Positions 1 to 7,474 of a stretch of DNA of 64,000 nt are shown one piece after another. The notes below the pieces were generated by a model that worked only from the letters and a program-made list of their open reading frames with translations, ran no database searches and had not been told where the DNA came from. Source of the DNA: Pseudomonas sp. PSE14 (GTDB lineage Bacteria; Pseudomonadota; Gammaproteobacteria; Pseudomonadales; Pseudomonadaceae); the NCBI RefSeq assembly GCF_029203285.1, contig NZ_CP115669.1, positions 3,472,001-3,536,000 of the forward strand. Reading direction: 5' to 3'. The number at the start of each line of letters is the position of its first letter. Position 1 is the stretch's first letter. The translations under genes were made by a program, and so were the position numbers.

Positions 1-98
1 CCCTCGAAGGTGGCGGTCTTGATCACGCGGTTACGCAAGGCCAGGCCGGCCAGGTGGGCGGGGGCGAAAACCTTGTCCAGCGCGTCTTGCGGGGTCAT
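1..98 (-). CDS. NADH:flavin oxidoreductase (old yellow enzyme family), N-terminal fragment
   Basis: Only the first 32 codons are inside the window; the gene runs off the left edge. The start reads MTPQDALDKVFAPAHLAGLA and continues LRNRVIKTATFEG. The LRNRV(I/V) followed by K-A-T-F-E-G pattern is typical of the N-terminal beta-strand of FMN-dependent old yellow enzyme / 2,4-dienoyl-CoA reductase-like proteins, which reduce activated C=C bonds. An AGGAGG-type ribosome site sits just upstream. The ATG lies one base after the stop of the RibB-like gene, so it is the last visible gene of the 4.08-0 kb minus-strand operon. The substrate cannot be inferred from this fragment; the context suggests an enone or enoyl intermediate of alicyclic degradation. 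Confidence 0.75.
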   Translation of the reverse strand, partial: MTPQDALDKVFAPAHLAGLALRNRVIKTATFE

Positions 99-99
99 C

Positions 100-1206
100 T
101 CAAGCCTCCTGGGCCGGGGTGAAGGGGACGAACTCGACGACCTCCAGATCGAAGCCGGACACGGCCTTGTAGGGCGCCGGGAAGCTCATCAGGCGCATCT
201 GGTGCACGCCCAGGTCGCGCAGGATCTGCGCGCCGACGCCGAGTGTACGCTGAGGGAAGTTCGGCGCCTGCAGGCGCGGCCCGTGGGCCAGCTGGTCGAG
301 GATGGCGGCGGCGCTTTCCTGCTGCGCCAGCAGGACCAGCACGCCGCTGCCTTCGGCGGCGATCCGCGCCAGGGAACGGTCCAGGCTCCATTGCTGCGGC
401 CCGCGCGGCGGCTCGCCGGCCAGCAGGTCGCGGAAGGTTTCCACCGCCTGCACGCGCACCAGCACCGGCTGCGCCGGATTCACCTCGCCGCGCACCAGCG
501 CCAGGTGCACCACATCCTTGAAGGCGTCGTGGTAGGCGCATACGCGGAACGGGCCATGGCGGGTGTCGATGCGGTATTCGCCGCTGCGGGCGATGGTGCC
601 CTCGTGGAGAATGCGGTGGTGGATCAGCTCGGCGATGCCGCCGATGCGCAGGTCATGCTGCCGGGCAAAGGCGCGCAGGGTTTCGCCACGGGCGTTCTCG
701 CCCTCCTCGTCGAGGATCCCGGCGAGCAGCGCCGCCGGTTGCAAGCCGGCCAGGCGGGCCAGGTCACAGGCCGCCTCGGCATGGCCAGCACGGCTCATCA
801 CCCCACCGGGCAGCGCGCGCAACGGGAAGACGTGGCCAGGGCTGACCAGGTCCGCCGGGCCGCTGGCCGGGTCCACCGCGACCTGCACGGTGCGTGCGCG
901 ATCGGCGGCGGAGATGCCGGTGGTGATGCCTTGCGTGGCCTCGATGGAGACCATGAACCCCTTGCCTTCGCCACGCGGGTTGTCGGTCATCGGCTTCAGA
1001 CCGAGTTCCTGGCAGCGCTCGTCGGTCAGCGCCAGGCAGATCAGCCCGCGCGCCTCGCGGGCGAAGAAGTTCAGCGCTGCGTCGTCGATGAACTCGGCGG
1101 CCTGCAGCAGCATGCCGTCGCCGCCATCATCCTCGCCGTCGACCAGCACGACCGGCTGGCCACGACGCAGGGCTTCGATCAGGTGCAGTGGACTGTCCAG
1201 CGTCAT
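100..1206 (-). CDS. RibB-like protein (DHBP synthase + degenerate GTP cyclohydrolase II domains), probable pseudoenzyme or altered function
   Basis: A 368-residue protein with the fold order of RibBA: a 3,4-dihydroxy-2-butanone-4-phosphate synthase domain (about 1-200) and a GTP cyclohydrolase II-like domain (about 205-365). The start MTLDSPLHLIEAL is chosen because GGAG lies correctly upstream; a longer frame has no such site. The acidic catalytic loop, normally DDEDRENEGD, reads DGEDDGGDGM at residues 23-32. The usual C-E before the last sheet is A162-G163, and GHTEA is GHAEA (141-145). The TGISAADRA segment is intact. The C-terminal domain lacks the cysteines that bind zinc in cyclohydrolase II. 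It lies tightly between an esterase and an OYE gene, so it belongs to the catabolic operon. Riboflavin synthesis is doubtful; a new lyase/isomerase or a flavin-supply role is speculative. Confidence 0.85.
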   Translation of the reverse strand: MTLDSPLHLIEALRRGQPVVLVDGEDDGGDGMLLQAAEFIDDAALNFFAREARGLICLALTDERCQELGLKPMTDNPRGEGKGFMVSIEATQGITTGISAADRARTVQVAVDPASGPADLVSPGHVFPLRALPGGVMSRAGHAEAACDLARLAGLQPAALLAGILDEEGENARGETLRAFARQHDLRIGGIAELIHHRILHEGTIARSGEYRIDTRHGPFRVCAYHDAFKDVVHLALVRGEVNPAQPVLVRVQAVETFRDLLAGEPPRGPQQWSLDRSLARIAAEGSGVLVLLAQQESAAAILDQLAHGPRLQAPNFPQRTLGVGAQILRDLGVHQMRLMSFPAPYKAVSGFDLEVVEFVPFTPAQEA

Positions 1207-1216
1207 GTTCGTCTCC

Positions 1217-2131
1217 TCAGGCCAGGTTGCCGCGTAGCCAGGCCGCCGCTTCCGCAAGGTAGGCGGCGGCGCGCGGGGCAAAGGGCGCGAAGCTGGCGAA
1301 ACCGTGGATCATGCCCTCGGCGCGCACCAGGGCGACTTCGGCGCCAGCGGCGCGGGCGCGCTCGGCGAAGGCTTCGCCCTCGTCGCGCAGCGGGTCGTAT
1401 TCGGCGCTCATCAGCAGGGTCGGCGGCAGGCTGCCGAGATCGGCGGCGTGCAGCGGCGAGGCCAGGACGTCCAGCGGCGCGGGCCACTGGCCCAGGTACT
1501 GGCGCCAGAACCAATGCATCATCGAGGCTTCGAGGAAGTAACCTTTAGCGAATTCGCGGTAGGAGGCGCTGCCGCAGCTCTGGTCGGTCACCGGGTAGAA
1601 CAGGCACAGCGCGCTCGGGCGCGGCCCGCCGCGCTGGTTGAGCAGGCGCGCGGCGGCAATGGAGAGGTTGCCGCCGGCGCTGTCGCCGGCCAGGGCCAGG
1701 CGCGAGGCATCGACGCCCAGTTCGGCGGCGCGCTCCACCAGCTCGCAGGTGGCGCGGTAGCAGTCTTCCGCCGGCCCCGGGAAGCGGGTTTCCGGCGCCA
1801 GCCGGTAGCTCACCGAGGCGACCGCCGCGCCCGTGGCCAGGGCCAGGCGACGGCACAGGTCGTCATGGGTATCGATGGTGCCGGCGACGAAGCCACCGCC
1901 GTGGAAGAACACCAGCAGCGGCAGGCCGGCCTCGCCGCTCGGGCGGTACAGCCGCGCCGGCAGGTCATCGGCCAGGCGCAGTTCGCGCACGTCGGCCAGG
2001 GCAACGGGTTCGCCGGCCAGACCCTGGTCGGCGAAGCTGCGGTAGGTGGTGGCATCGAGGGTGTCGAAGTCCAGGGCGAAGGCGCCGGCGAACTGGTCGA
2101 GCAGAGCCTGCATATGGGGATCGAGGGCCAT
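1217..2131 (-). CDS. alpha/beta hydrolase, hormone-sensitive lipase (HSL) family esterase
   Basis: A 304-residue cytoplasmic esterase/lactonase-type hydrolase. The oxyanion-hole motif HGGG is followed by the nucleophile elbow GDSAGG, with an acidic residue in EYDPLRDEG and the catalytic His in MIHGF near the C-terminus, the standard HSL/bacterial lipase IV layout. No signal peptide is present. The ATG at 2131 is preferred because GGAG lies five bases upstream; an in-frame GTG six bases earlier overlaps that site. It is packed between the SDR and the RibB-like gene. In this context it probably hydrolyses an ester or lactone made during alicyclic ring degradation, but the substrate is not evident. 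Confidence 0.88.
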   Translation of the reverse strand: MALDPHMQALLDQFAGAFALDFDTLDATTYRSFADQGLAGEPVALADVRELRLADDLPARLYRPSGEAGLPLLVFFHGGGFVAGTIDTHDDLCRRLALATGAAVASVSYRLAPETRFPGPAEDCYRATCELVERAAELGVDASRLALAGDSAGGNLSIAAARLLNQRGGPRPSALCLFYPVTDQSCGSASYREFAKGYFLEASMMHWFWRQYLGQWPAPLDVLASPLHAADLGSLPPTLLMSAEYDPLRDEGEAFAERARAAGAEVALVRAEGMIHGFASFAPFAPRAAAYLAEAAAWLRGNLA

Positions 2132-2142
2132 GGTCACTCCTT

Positions 2143-2958
2143 TTAAACGTCGGCCATCAGGAAGACCGGATTGGTCTCGTCGAGAATGCTTTGCGTGCGT
2201 GCCTGCAGCGCAGGCTTGAAGTCGGGGTGCGGCAGGATCCAGAAGCGCTTCTCGTCGATCGCCTGGAACACGATCTGCGCCAGCTCATCCGCCGGCATGC
2301 CCTGGCGGATGCTCTGTTCCAGCACGGCGCCCAGCGCGGCGCCGGCGCCCTCTCCTCCCTGGTCGGAGGCCATGATGCGGCTGGCCACCGGCCCCGGGCA
2401 GAGCACCGAGACACCGACCGGGGAGCCGAGGGCGACCATTTCGTGATGCAGCACTTCGGAGAGCGCCACCAGGGCCTGCTTGGTCACCGTATAGGCGGCC
2501 AGGAACGGGCTGGTGAGCAGGCCGGCGAGCGATGCGGTATTGATCACGTGGGCCGGACGGCCCTGGGCCAGCAGGGTCGGCATGAAGACCCGCAGGCCGT
2601 TGATCACGCCCACCAGATTGATGTCGAGCATGCGCTGCCATTGCGCCGCACTCAGCTCCCAGCTGGCGCCGGTCTGCATCACGCCGGCGTTGTTGAACAG
2701 CAGGTCGACACCGCCGAACTGCGCCAGCGCGGCGTCGCGCAGGGCCGCAAGGTCAGCCTCGCTGGCCACGTCGGTTACCCGCGCGAGCACCTCGCAGCCA
2801 CTGGCGCGCAGCTCGCCGGCCAGGTCGTCCAGGCCGGCCTGGTCGCGGTCGGCCAGCACCAGGCGCAGGCCCAGTTTCGCCGCGTGTTCCGCCATCCCCC
2901 GGCCGATGCCACTGGCGGCACCGGTGATCACGGCCACTTGGCCTTGTCGAACGCTCAT
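2143..2958 (-). CDS. short-chain dehydrogenase/reductase (SDR)
   Basis: A 271-residue classical SDR. The nucleotide-binding motif TGAASGIGRG is near the N-terminus, followed by NNAGVM, a catalytic Ser in the NTASLAG segment, and YTVTK supplying the catalytic Tyr and Lys. It should oxidise or reduce a hydroxyl/ketone with NAD(P). D-R-D after beta-2 (LVLADRD) suggests NAD(H) preference. Two ATGs lie six bases apart; the second (2958) is chosen because AGGA has normal spacing to it. It sits 16 bases after the MDR gene and 11 bases before the esterase, so it is co-transcribed. A hydroxysteroid dehydrogenase role fits the KshA-like neighbour but is inference. Confidence 0.9.
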   Translation of the reverse strand: MSVRQGQVAVITGAASGIGRGMAEHAAKLGLRLVLADRDQAGLDDLAGELRASGCEVLARVTDVASEADLAALRDAALAQFGGVDLLFNNAGVMQTGASWELSAAQWQRMLDINLVGVINGLRVFMPTLLAQGRPAHVINTASLAGLLTSPFLAAYTVTKQALVALSEVLHHEMVALGSPVGVSVLCPGPVASRIMASDQGGEGAGAALGAVLEQSIRQGMPADELAQIVFQAIDEKRFWILPHPDFKPALQARTQSILDETNPVFLMADV

Positions 2959-2974
2959 GGTCATTCCTCTTGGG

Positions 2975-3952
2975 TCAGTCCGTCGTTACCCGCAGGACCT
3001 GCTTGGTCCGGGCCAGGCACTGCTGCAGGCGTGTATGGGCCAAGGCCACGTCGGCCAGCGGCAACTGTTCCAGGCGCGGCGGCAGCAGCGCGCCGCTGGC
3101 CAGCAGGTCGGCTACCCGTTGCAGGGTGGCGCCGCTGGGCATGCGGCTGTAGGCCACTGCGATGCGTACACCCAGGCGCTCGGCCACGGCCGGGTCCGGC
3201 GCGGCATCGCCCGGCGCCAGGGTGAGAATCGAGACGAGGATGCCGTTCCTGCGCAGCAGTCCCAGCGGATCGGGCAGACTTCCGCCGCCGATGCAGTCGA
3301 GCACCAGGTCGACGCCTTCGGCGGACCAGTCCCGCAGTACCGCGCCGATATCGTCTCGGCGGTAGTCGATGGCGCACTCGGCGCCCAGCGCGGCGACGTA
3401 GTCACGGTTGTCGGCGCTGCAGGTGGTGGCGACCCGCGCGCCGGCGTGCCGGGCGAGCTGGATGGCGAAACCGCCCACCGCACTGCCGCCGCCGTGCACC
3501 AGCACGTGCTGGCCGGCTTGCAGACCACCCTCGTCGAACAGTCCAGCCCAGGCGGCCAGGGCCGGGGTCGGGACCGCGGCGGCGGCGGCGAAGTCCAGCG
3601 CCTGCGGCATGCGCACCACGGAGGCGCGGGAGACGCAGGCGTATTCCGCGTAGGAGCCCCACTTGCCGGCGCCAATGTCGCTCTGGGCGAACACCGGGGT
3701 GCCGACCGGCAGGTCGTCCACGCCCTCGCCCACCTCGGCGACCGTGCCGGACAGGTCGAAGCCCAGCACCAACGGGAAGCGGTATTCGAAGAAACCGGCG
3801 AGATAGCCCTCGCGGCATTTCCAGTCGGCCGGGTTGACCCCGGCATAGCGCACCCGCACCAGCACTTCGCCGGGGCCAGGGCGTGGCGTGTCGACCTCGG
3901 CCAGTTGCAGAACTTCGGCGCCGCCGACACGTTGAATGATCACTGCGCGCAT
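2975..3952 (-). CDS. MDR-family NADPH:quinone reductase-like oxidoreductase
   Basis: A 325-residue medium-chain dehydrogenase/reductase without the structural-zinc cysteines, so of the quinone/enone-reductase type rather than a zinc alcohol dehydrogenase. The N-terminal GroES-like domain includes the GVNPADWK segment. The Rossmann domain carries VHGGGSAVGGFAIQLARHAG. These enzymes reduce quinones or alpha,beta-unsaturated ketones with NADPH. The ATG at 3952 overlaps the stop of a 43-codon ORF (TGATG), which points to translational coupling; GGAG lies nine bases upstream. It is the first large gene of the minus-strand catabolic operon. Confidence 0.88.
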   Translation of the reverse strand: MRAVIIQRVGGAEVLQLAEVDTPRPGPGEVLVRVRYAGVNPADWKCREGYLAGFFEYRFPLVLGFDLSGTVAEVGEGVDDLPVGTPVFAQSDIGAGKWGSYAEYACVSRASVVRMPQALDFAAAAAVPTPALAAWAGLFDEGGLQAGQHVLVHGGGSAVGGFAIQLARHAGARVATTCSADNRDYVAALGAECAIDYRRDDIGAVLRDWSAEGVDLVLDCIGGGSLPDPLGLLRRNGILVSILTLAPGDAAPDPAVAERLGVRIAVAYSRMPSGATLQRVADLLASGALLPPRLEQLPLADVALAHTRLQQCLARTKQVLRVTTD

Positions 3953-4083
3953 CAACGGGCACTCCGTTGGGCCAGGCCCAGGCCACGCTCGGCGTCGGAC
4001 GGCAGGTAGAGCCCCGCCAGGGCCTGTATCACCGTATCGATGGGCTCGGCATCGAGGGTGATCTCATCGGGTATGCGGATCAT
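3952..4083 (-). CDS. candidate small ORF (43 aa) coupled to the MDR oxidoreductase
   Basis: The reading frame starts MIRIPDEITLDAEPIDTVIQ and ends GLAQRSAR, with its TGA overlapping the ATG of the next gene. Third-position GC preference and the composition look coding. The open frame continues upstream of the ATG for about 25 codons (with CPHNNKTRDF) before a stop, but with no ATG/GTG/TTG, so the true start may be unusual. No strong ribosome site is visible. I do not recognise a family. It could be a short conserved protein of the catabolic operon or a leader for coupling. Confidence 0.4.
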   Translation of the reverse strand: MIRIPDEITLDAEPIDTVIQALAGLYLPSDAERGLGLAQRSAR

Positions 4084-4141
4084 CGCGAAATCCCGCGTCT
4101 TGTTGTTGTGCGGGCAGTAAATCGATCCCCTGTTTCCCGGC

Positions 4142-4161
4142 CATCGTCCATTCAGACGATG
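4142..4161. promoter_or_regulatory. inverted repeat in divergent promoter region (operator candidate)
   Basis: Perfect 7-base arms CATCGTC and GACGATG separated by CATTCA, midway between the divergent catabolic operon and the Rieske oxygenase gene. The position suits a binding site for the LuxR-type regulator encoded just downstream of the oxygenase. That assignment is inference. Confidence 0.4.
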
Positions 4162-4248
4162 CCGTTACCGCCCTGGCTTGCAGAATCCCAACCAGGCCCT
4201 TGCCGCCACCCACCCCCTGCCTGCGGCATCTGATGGGAGAACAATAAG

Positions 4249-5298
4249 ATGAGCACGCTGCACCGAATCGAAGCCCGCCCAGTGGAAGACCGCTACGCGC
4301 GCGGCTGGCACTGCCTGGGGCTGGCCAGCCAGTACCGCGACGGCAAGGCCCACCGCCTGGATGTCTTCGGCACCCGCCTGGTGGCCTTCCAGGGCGAGGA
4401 TGGCCAACTGAACATCCTCGACGGCTACTGCCCGCACATGGGCGCTGATCTCAGCGAAGGCTGCGTGGAAGGCAACAGCCTGCGCTGCCCGTTCCACGAA
4501 TGGCGCTGGGGCGCCGACGGTGTGTGCGACGACATCCCCTACGCCAAGCGCATCCCGCCGCGGGCGAAGATCAAGTCATGGCCGGTGATGGAGCAGAACC
4601 ACCTGCTGTTCGTCTGGAACGACCCCGAAGGCAATCCGCCCATCGCCAGCCAGGCGATCCCGCGCATCGACGCCTGCTACGACGACGCATGGGCCGAATG
4701 GGAAGTGGCTGACATCAAGATCGACACCAACTGCCGCGAACTGGTGGACAACGTCTCCGACATGGCGCACTTCAAGAGCGTCCACGGCGCGCCCATCGAC
4801 GAGTTCAGCAACCACTTCGAAGCGCACACCGCCACCCAGGTGATGCGCGGCCGCAGCGCCCGCCTGTCCGGCGACAGCGAACTGACCACCGTGGCCACCT
4901 ATTACGGCCCGGCCTACCAGATCACCGAGATGACCGGTGCCATGGGCGGCCAGCCGATCCATTCGATCCTGCTCAACTGCCACGTACCGATCGACCAGAA
5001 CAGCTTCACCCTGCGCTACGGCGTGCTGGTGAAGAAGGTGCCGGGGCTGTCCGCCGAGGAAAACCGCGCCATGGCCCAGGCCTATGTCGAGCAGGCGCGC
5101 CTGGCGTTCTACGAGGACGTGGCGATCTGGCACACCAAGACCCGCGTCGACAACCCGCTGCTGTGCGACGGCGACGGCCCGGTGTACCAGTTGCGCAAGT
5201 GGTACGAGCAGTTCTATACCAACGTTGCCGAACTGCCCGCGAACCTGGATGAGCGCAAGGACTTCATCGTGCGCGCGGCGCAGGCCGAGCCGGCCTGA
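4249..5298 (+). CDS. Rieske non-heme iron oxygenase, KshA (3-ketosteroid 9-alpha-hydroxylase oxygenase) type
   Basis: A 349-residue terminal oxygenase. The N-terminal Rieske domain begins ARGWHCLGLA and holds the [2Fe-2S] ligands in CPHMGADL and CPFHEWRWG. The catalytic domain carries the mononuclear iron region NVSDMAHFKSVHG and a late Asp in FYEDVAIW. The overall pattern (DGYCPHMG, FHEWRWGADG, ILLNCHVPIDQNSF, TRIDNPLL-like TRVDNPLL, YQLRKWYEQFY) closely follows actinobacterial KshA, which hydroxylates C9 of 3-ketosteroids and triggers B-ring opening. GGGAG precedes the ATG. No partner reductase (KshB) is encoded in the window. Other alicyclic substrates are possible. Confidence 0.88.
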   Translation: MSTLHRIEARPVEDRYARGWHCLGLASQYRDGKAHRLDVFGTRLVAFQGEDGQLNILDGYCPHMGADLSEGCVEGNSLRCPFHEWRWGADGVCDDIPYAKRIPPRAKIKSWPVMEQNHLLFVWNDPEGNPPIASQAIPRIDACYDDAWAEWEVADIKIDTNCRELVDNVSDMAHFKSVHGAPIDEFSNHFEAHTATQVMRGRSARLSGDSELTTVATYYGPAYQITEMTGAMGGQPIHSILLNCHVPIDQNSFTLRYGVLVKKVPGLSAEENRAMAQAYVEQARLAFYEDVAIWHTKTRVDNPLLCDGDGPVYQLRKWYEQFYTNVAELPANLDERKDFIVRAAQAEPA

Positions 5299-5338
5299 TC
5301 CACCCGTCCCCTGCCTTGCAGGACGGATTGCCTTCTGC

Positions 5339-5372
5339 GGAAAACGCCGACTCAATGTTGCCGGCGTTTTCC
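5339..5372 (+). terminator. hairpin terminator after the Rieske gene
   Basis: An 11-bp perfect stem, GGAAAACGCCG paired with CGGCGTTTTCC, around a 12-base loop, ending 28 bases before the regulator start. The TTTTCC arm gives a partial U-tract, and the A-rich 5' arm makes it potentially bidirectional. It separates the oxygenase transcript from the regulator. Confidence 0.7.
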
Positions 5373-5400
5373 TACTACAAAAATAAGAAATGGTTCACCA

Positions 5401-6531
5401 ATGGCACACTCGCTTTCGCTCGACCAGTTCAGCGGGATGCTCGGCAATCTCTACCAGGGCCCGATGGAGTCCACGCCGTGGCAATCCTTTCTCAACCAGC
5501 TCAACCAGTTCCTCGACGCCAAGTACGTCACCTTCATCCTGCGTCCGCCCAGTGACCAGAACGAAGGGCTGATGGTCAACACCAACGGCAGTTCGGCCGA
5601 AGTGGTGGCGTCGTACAACCAGTACTATTTCAACCTCGATCCCTTCGTCGATCTGCCCAGCGGCCAGGTGGTGATCCTGGATGAATTCGTCTCCCGCGAA
5701 GAGTGGTTGACCTCGGAGTTCTACCGCAATTTCCTCGAGCCGGTGGGGGTGTTCCACATTCTCGGCGCCGACATCCGCACCAGCGATGGCGCCCTGTGCC
5801 GCATCCGCGTCAGCCGTGGTGTCGAGTCCCCCGGTTTCACCGAGAACGACAAGGCCCTGCTGGCGTATTTCGTACCGCACCTGGAACGCTCGGTGATGCT
5901 GCACACGCAGATCAACCGCATCGAAACCGAACGCAACCTCTACGCCGGCGCGGTGGACCAGTTCGCCGTCGGCACCATCATCCTCGACGAGACCGGCAAG
6001 ATCCTGCAGACCAACCAGGTGGCCGAGAACCTGCTGCGCGAAAAGGACGGGCTGAAGATCAGCGGCGACAACCTGCAGGTCGGCACCCCGCGCGACTGCC
6101 AGGAGTTCCGCCGGCTGGTGAAGCAGGCCCTGCAGTCGCAGAAAGGCTCGCAGCCCTCGGTGGTCGAGGCCATGCGCGTGCAGCGTCCGTCCGGACGCTC
6201 GGACCTGGGCATCATCGTGCGCTCGGTCCCCCTGAGCGAGTGGAACGAAGGCAAGCACTGCCCCTCGGTGGTGATCTTCGTCAGCGACCCGGAACAGGAA
6301 TCCCGCGCGCCCCAGGAGATCGTCAAGGCACTGTTCGACCTGACCCCGGCCGAGGCGCAACTGGCGATGCTGCTGGCCAACGGCCTGACCCTGGACGAAG
6401 CCTCCGACGAGCTGGGCATCAGCCGCAACACCGCGCGTGCCCACCTGCGATCGACCTTCTCCAAGACCGGGGTGACCCGGCAGACCATGCTGGTGCGCCT
6501 GATCCTGCGCAGCGTGGCCACCCTTGGTTAG
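5401..6531 (+). CDS. LuxR-type transcriptional regulator (TeiR-like layout)
   Basis: A 376-residue protein. A C-terminal LuxR/FixJ helix-turn-helix (about 305-372) has LTPAEAQLAMLLANGLTLDE followed by ISRNTARAHLRSTFSKTG. The central part (about 180-230, FAVGTIILDETGKILQTNQV) resembles a PAS-like sensory segment; the N-terminal third is not a receiver or an AHL-binding domain. Length and architecture match single-component catabolic LuxR regulators such as TeiR of steroid-degrading Comamonas (family knowledge; orthology not tested). It lies directly downstream of the KshA-like gene and probably controls both it and the divergent operon. The ribosome site is weak. Confidence 0.85.
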   Translation: MAHSLSLDQFSGMLGNLYQGPMESTPWQSFLNQLNQFLDAKYVTFILRPPSDQNEGLMVNTNGSSAEVVASYNQYYFNLDPFVDLPSGQVVILDEFVSREEWLTSEFYRNFLEPVGVFHILGADIRTSDGALCRIRVSRGVESPGFTENDKALLAYFVPHLERSVMLHTQINRIETERNLYAGAVDQFAVGTIILDETGKILQTNQVAENLLREKDGLKISGDNLQVGTPRDCQEFRRLVKQALQSQKGSQPSVVEAMRVQRPSGRSDLGIIVRSVPLSEWNEGKHCPSVVIFVSDPEQESRAPQEIVKALFDLTPAEAQLAMLLANGLTLDEASDELGISRNTARAHLRSTFSKTGVTRQTMLVRLILRSVATLG

Positions 6532-6607
6532 TCCGAGCGGACGATTTGGCGGCCGGCCTTCCGAGACTAACGTGAGCAGCATGGGGTTAGTCGACGAGGC
6601 CGATGCC

Positions 6608-6778
6608 ATGTCCCGATTCATTCCTCTGCTGATCGCGCTGGTCATCTGTTCCAGCCTGCTGACCGCGCACCTCATGCTCTGCCACTACGAGGACTCGAAA
6701 CTGCAGGCCACCCGCAGCGCCCTCCAGCTGCCAACCCCGCCCTGCATTCTCGGCAGTTGCCTGCGCCAGTTACCCTGA
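6608..6778 (+). CDS. small membrane or secreted peptide (56 aa), unknown function
   Basis: The frame starts MSRFIPLLIALVICSSLLTA, a single hydrophobic helix, followed by a short tail with two cysteines in PPCILGSC. GAGG lies a few bases upstream of the ATG. It could be a single-pass inner-membrane microprotein or, with cleavage, a small periplasmic peptide. It lies alone between the LuxR regulator and a palindromic repeat. No family is recognised. Confidence 0.5.
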   Translation: MSRFIPLLIALVICSSLLTAHLMLCHYEDSKLQATRSALQLPTPPCILGSCLRQLP

Positions 6779-6791
6779 TTCGCTAACGCAG

Positions 6792-6945
6792 GGCGTACAA
6801 CCGTTCGCGGTTGTACGCCGATACACCGAGCTCATTACCGGCTCCACGATCAAGCCTGGAGCGCCCGAAATCGCGGCTCCATACTTGGCTTCCAAGTGCT
6901 CGGCGACCACGGTGAAACGGCGTATAACGTCGAACGTTATACGCC
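6792..6945. repeat. pair of palindromes (REP-like family with GTACAAC core)
   Basis: The first hairpin, 6792-6819, has a perfect 12-bp stem GGCGTACAACCG with loop TTCG. The second, 6919-6945, has a perfect 12-bp stem GGCGTATAACGT with loop CGA. They are separated by about 100 bases. The first hairpin and its right flank recur, decayed, at 7475-7556, and a related hairpin is at 25925-25952. This is non-coding and resembles a mobilised Pseudomonas intergenic palindrome unit. Confidence 0.75.
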
Positions 6946-6994
6946 CTGCGCACCGACAGCTGCGGGGCGGCCCGGCACAGCATGGAGATGCAGC

Positions 6995-7444
6995 ATGGAA
7001 TGGCTCGAACACCGTATACCCCCGCCCCTGGTGGCGGTAATCCTCGGCATATTGATGTGGCTACCGGCCCGCCCACTGCCGCCATTCGGCGGCCGGGTGT
7101 GGCTGGCACTACTGGTGCTGCTGGGCGGAATCGCGGTATGCCTGGCCGGCGTACTGTCCTTTCGCCGCGCACGCACCACCGTCAATCCGCTGAAACCGGA
7201 AACCGCATCCTCGCTGGTAGTCGCCGGCATCTACCGCCACACGCGCAACCCCATGTACCTGGGCTTCGCCATCGTGCTGCTGGCCTGGAGCATCGCCCTC
7301 GCCTCCCTGCCTGCCTTGCTGGGAGTGGTTGCCTTCGTGCTGTACATGAACCGCTTCCAGATCGGTCCTGAAGAACACGCGCTGCGGCACCGCTTCGGAG
7401 CGAACTTCGACGCCTATTGCCGCCGGGTGCGGCGTTGGGTCTGA
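6995..7444 (+). CDS. isoprenylcysteine carboxyl methyltransferase (ICMT)/PEMT-family membrane protein
   Basis: A 149-residue protein with three to four hydrophobic helices. The C-terminal signature has HTRNPMYLGF followed by EEHALRHRFGANFDAYCRRV, the RNPMYLG and E-x-L-x-x-x-F-G-x-x-Y-x-x-Y/C pattern shared by bacterial ICMT-like and PEMT-like integral membrane methyltransferases that use S-adenosylmethionine. GGAG precedes the chosen ATG. Its substrate is unknown; such stand-alone genes are common in Pseudomonas. It is flanked on both sides by copies of the same palindromic repeat. Confidence 0.82.
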   Translation: MEWLEHRIPPPLVAVILGILMWLPARPLPPFGGRVWLALLVLLGGIAVCLAGVLSFRRARTTVNPLKPETASSLVVAGIYRHTRNPMYLGFAIVLLAWSIALASLPALLGVVAFVLYMNRFQIGPEEHALRHRFGANFDAYCRRVRRWV

Positions 7445-7474
7445 ACACAGCGCAAGGTCCGTTACAGACCGTAG

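Noticed and set aside
10..1548. Plus-strand frame opposite the RibB-like and esterase genes
   Set aside because: The minus-strand proteins have clear families, tight operon spacing and ribosome sites; the plus-strand product has none.
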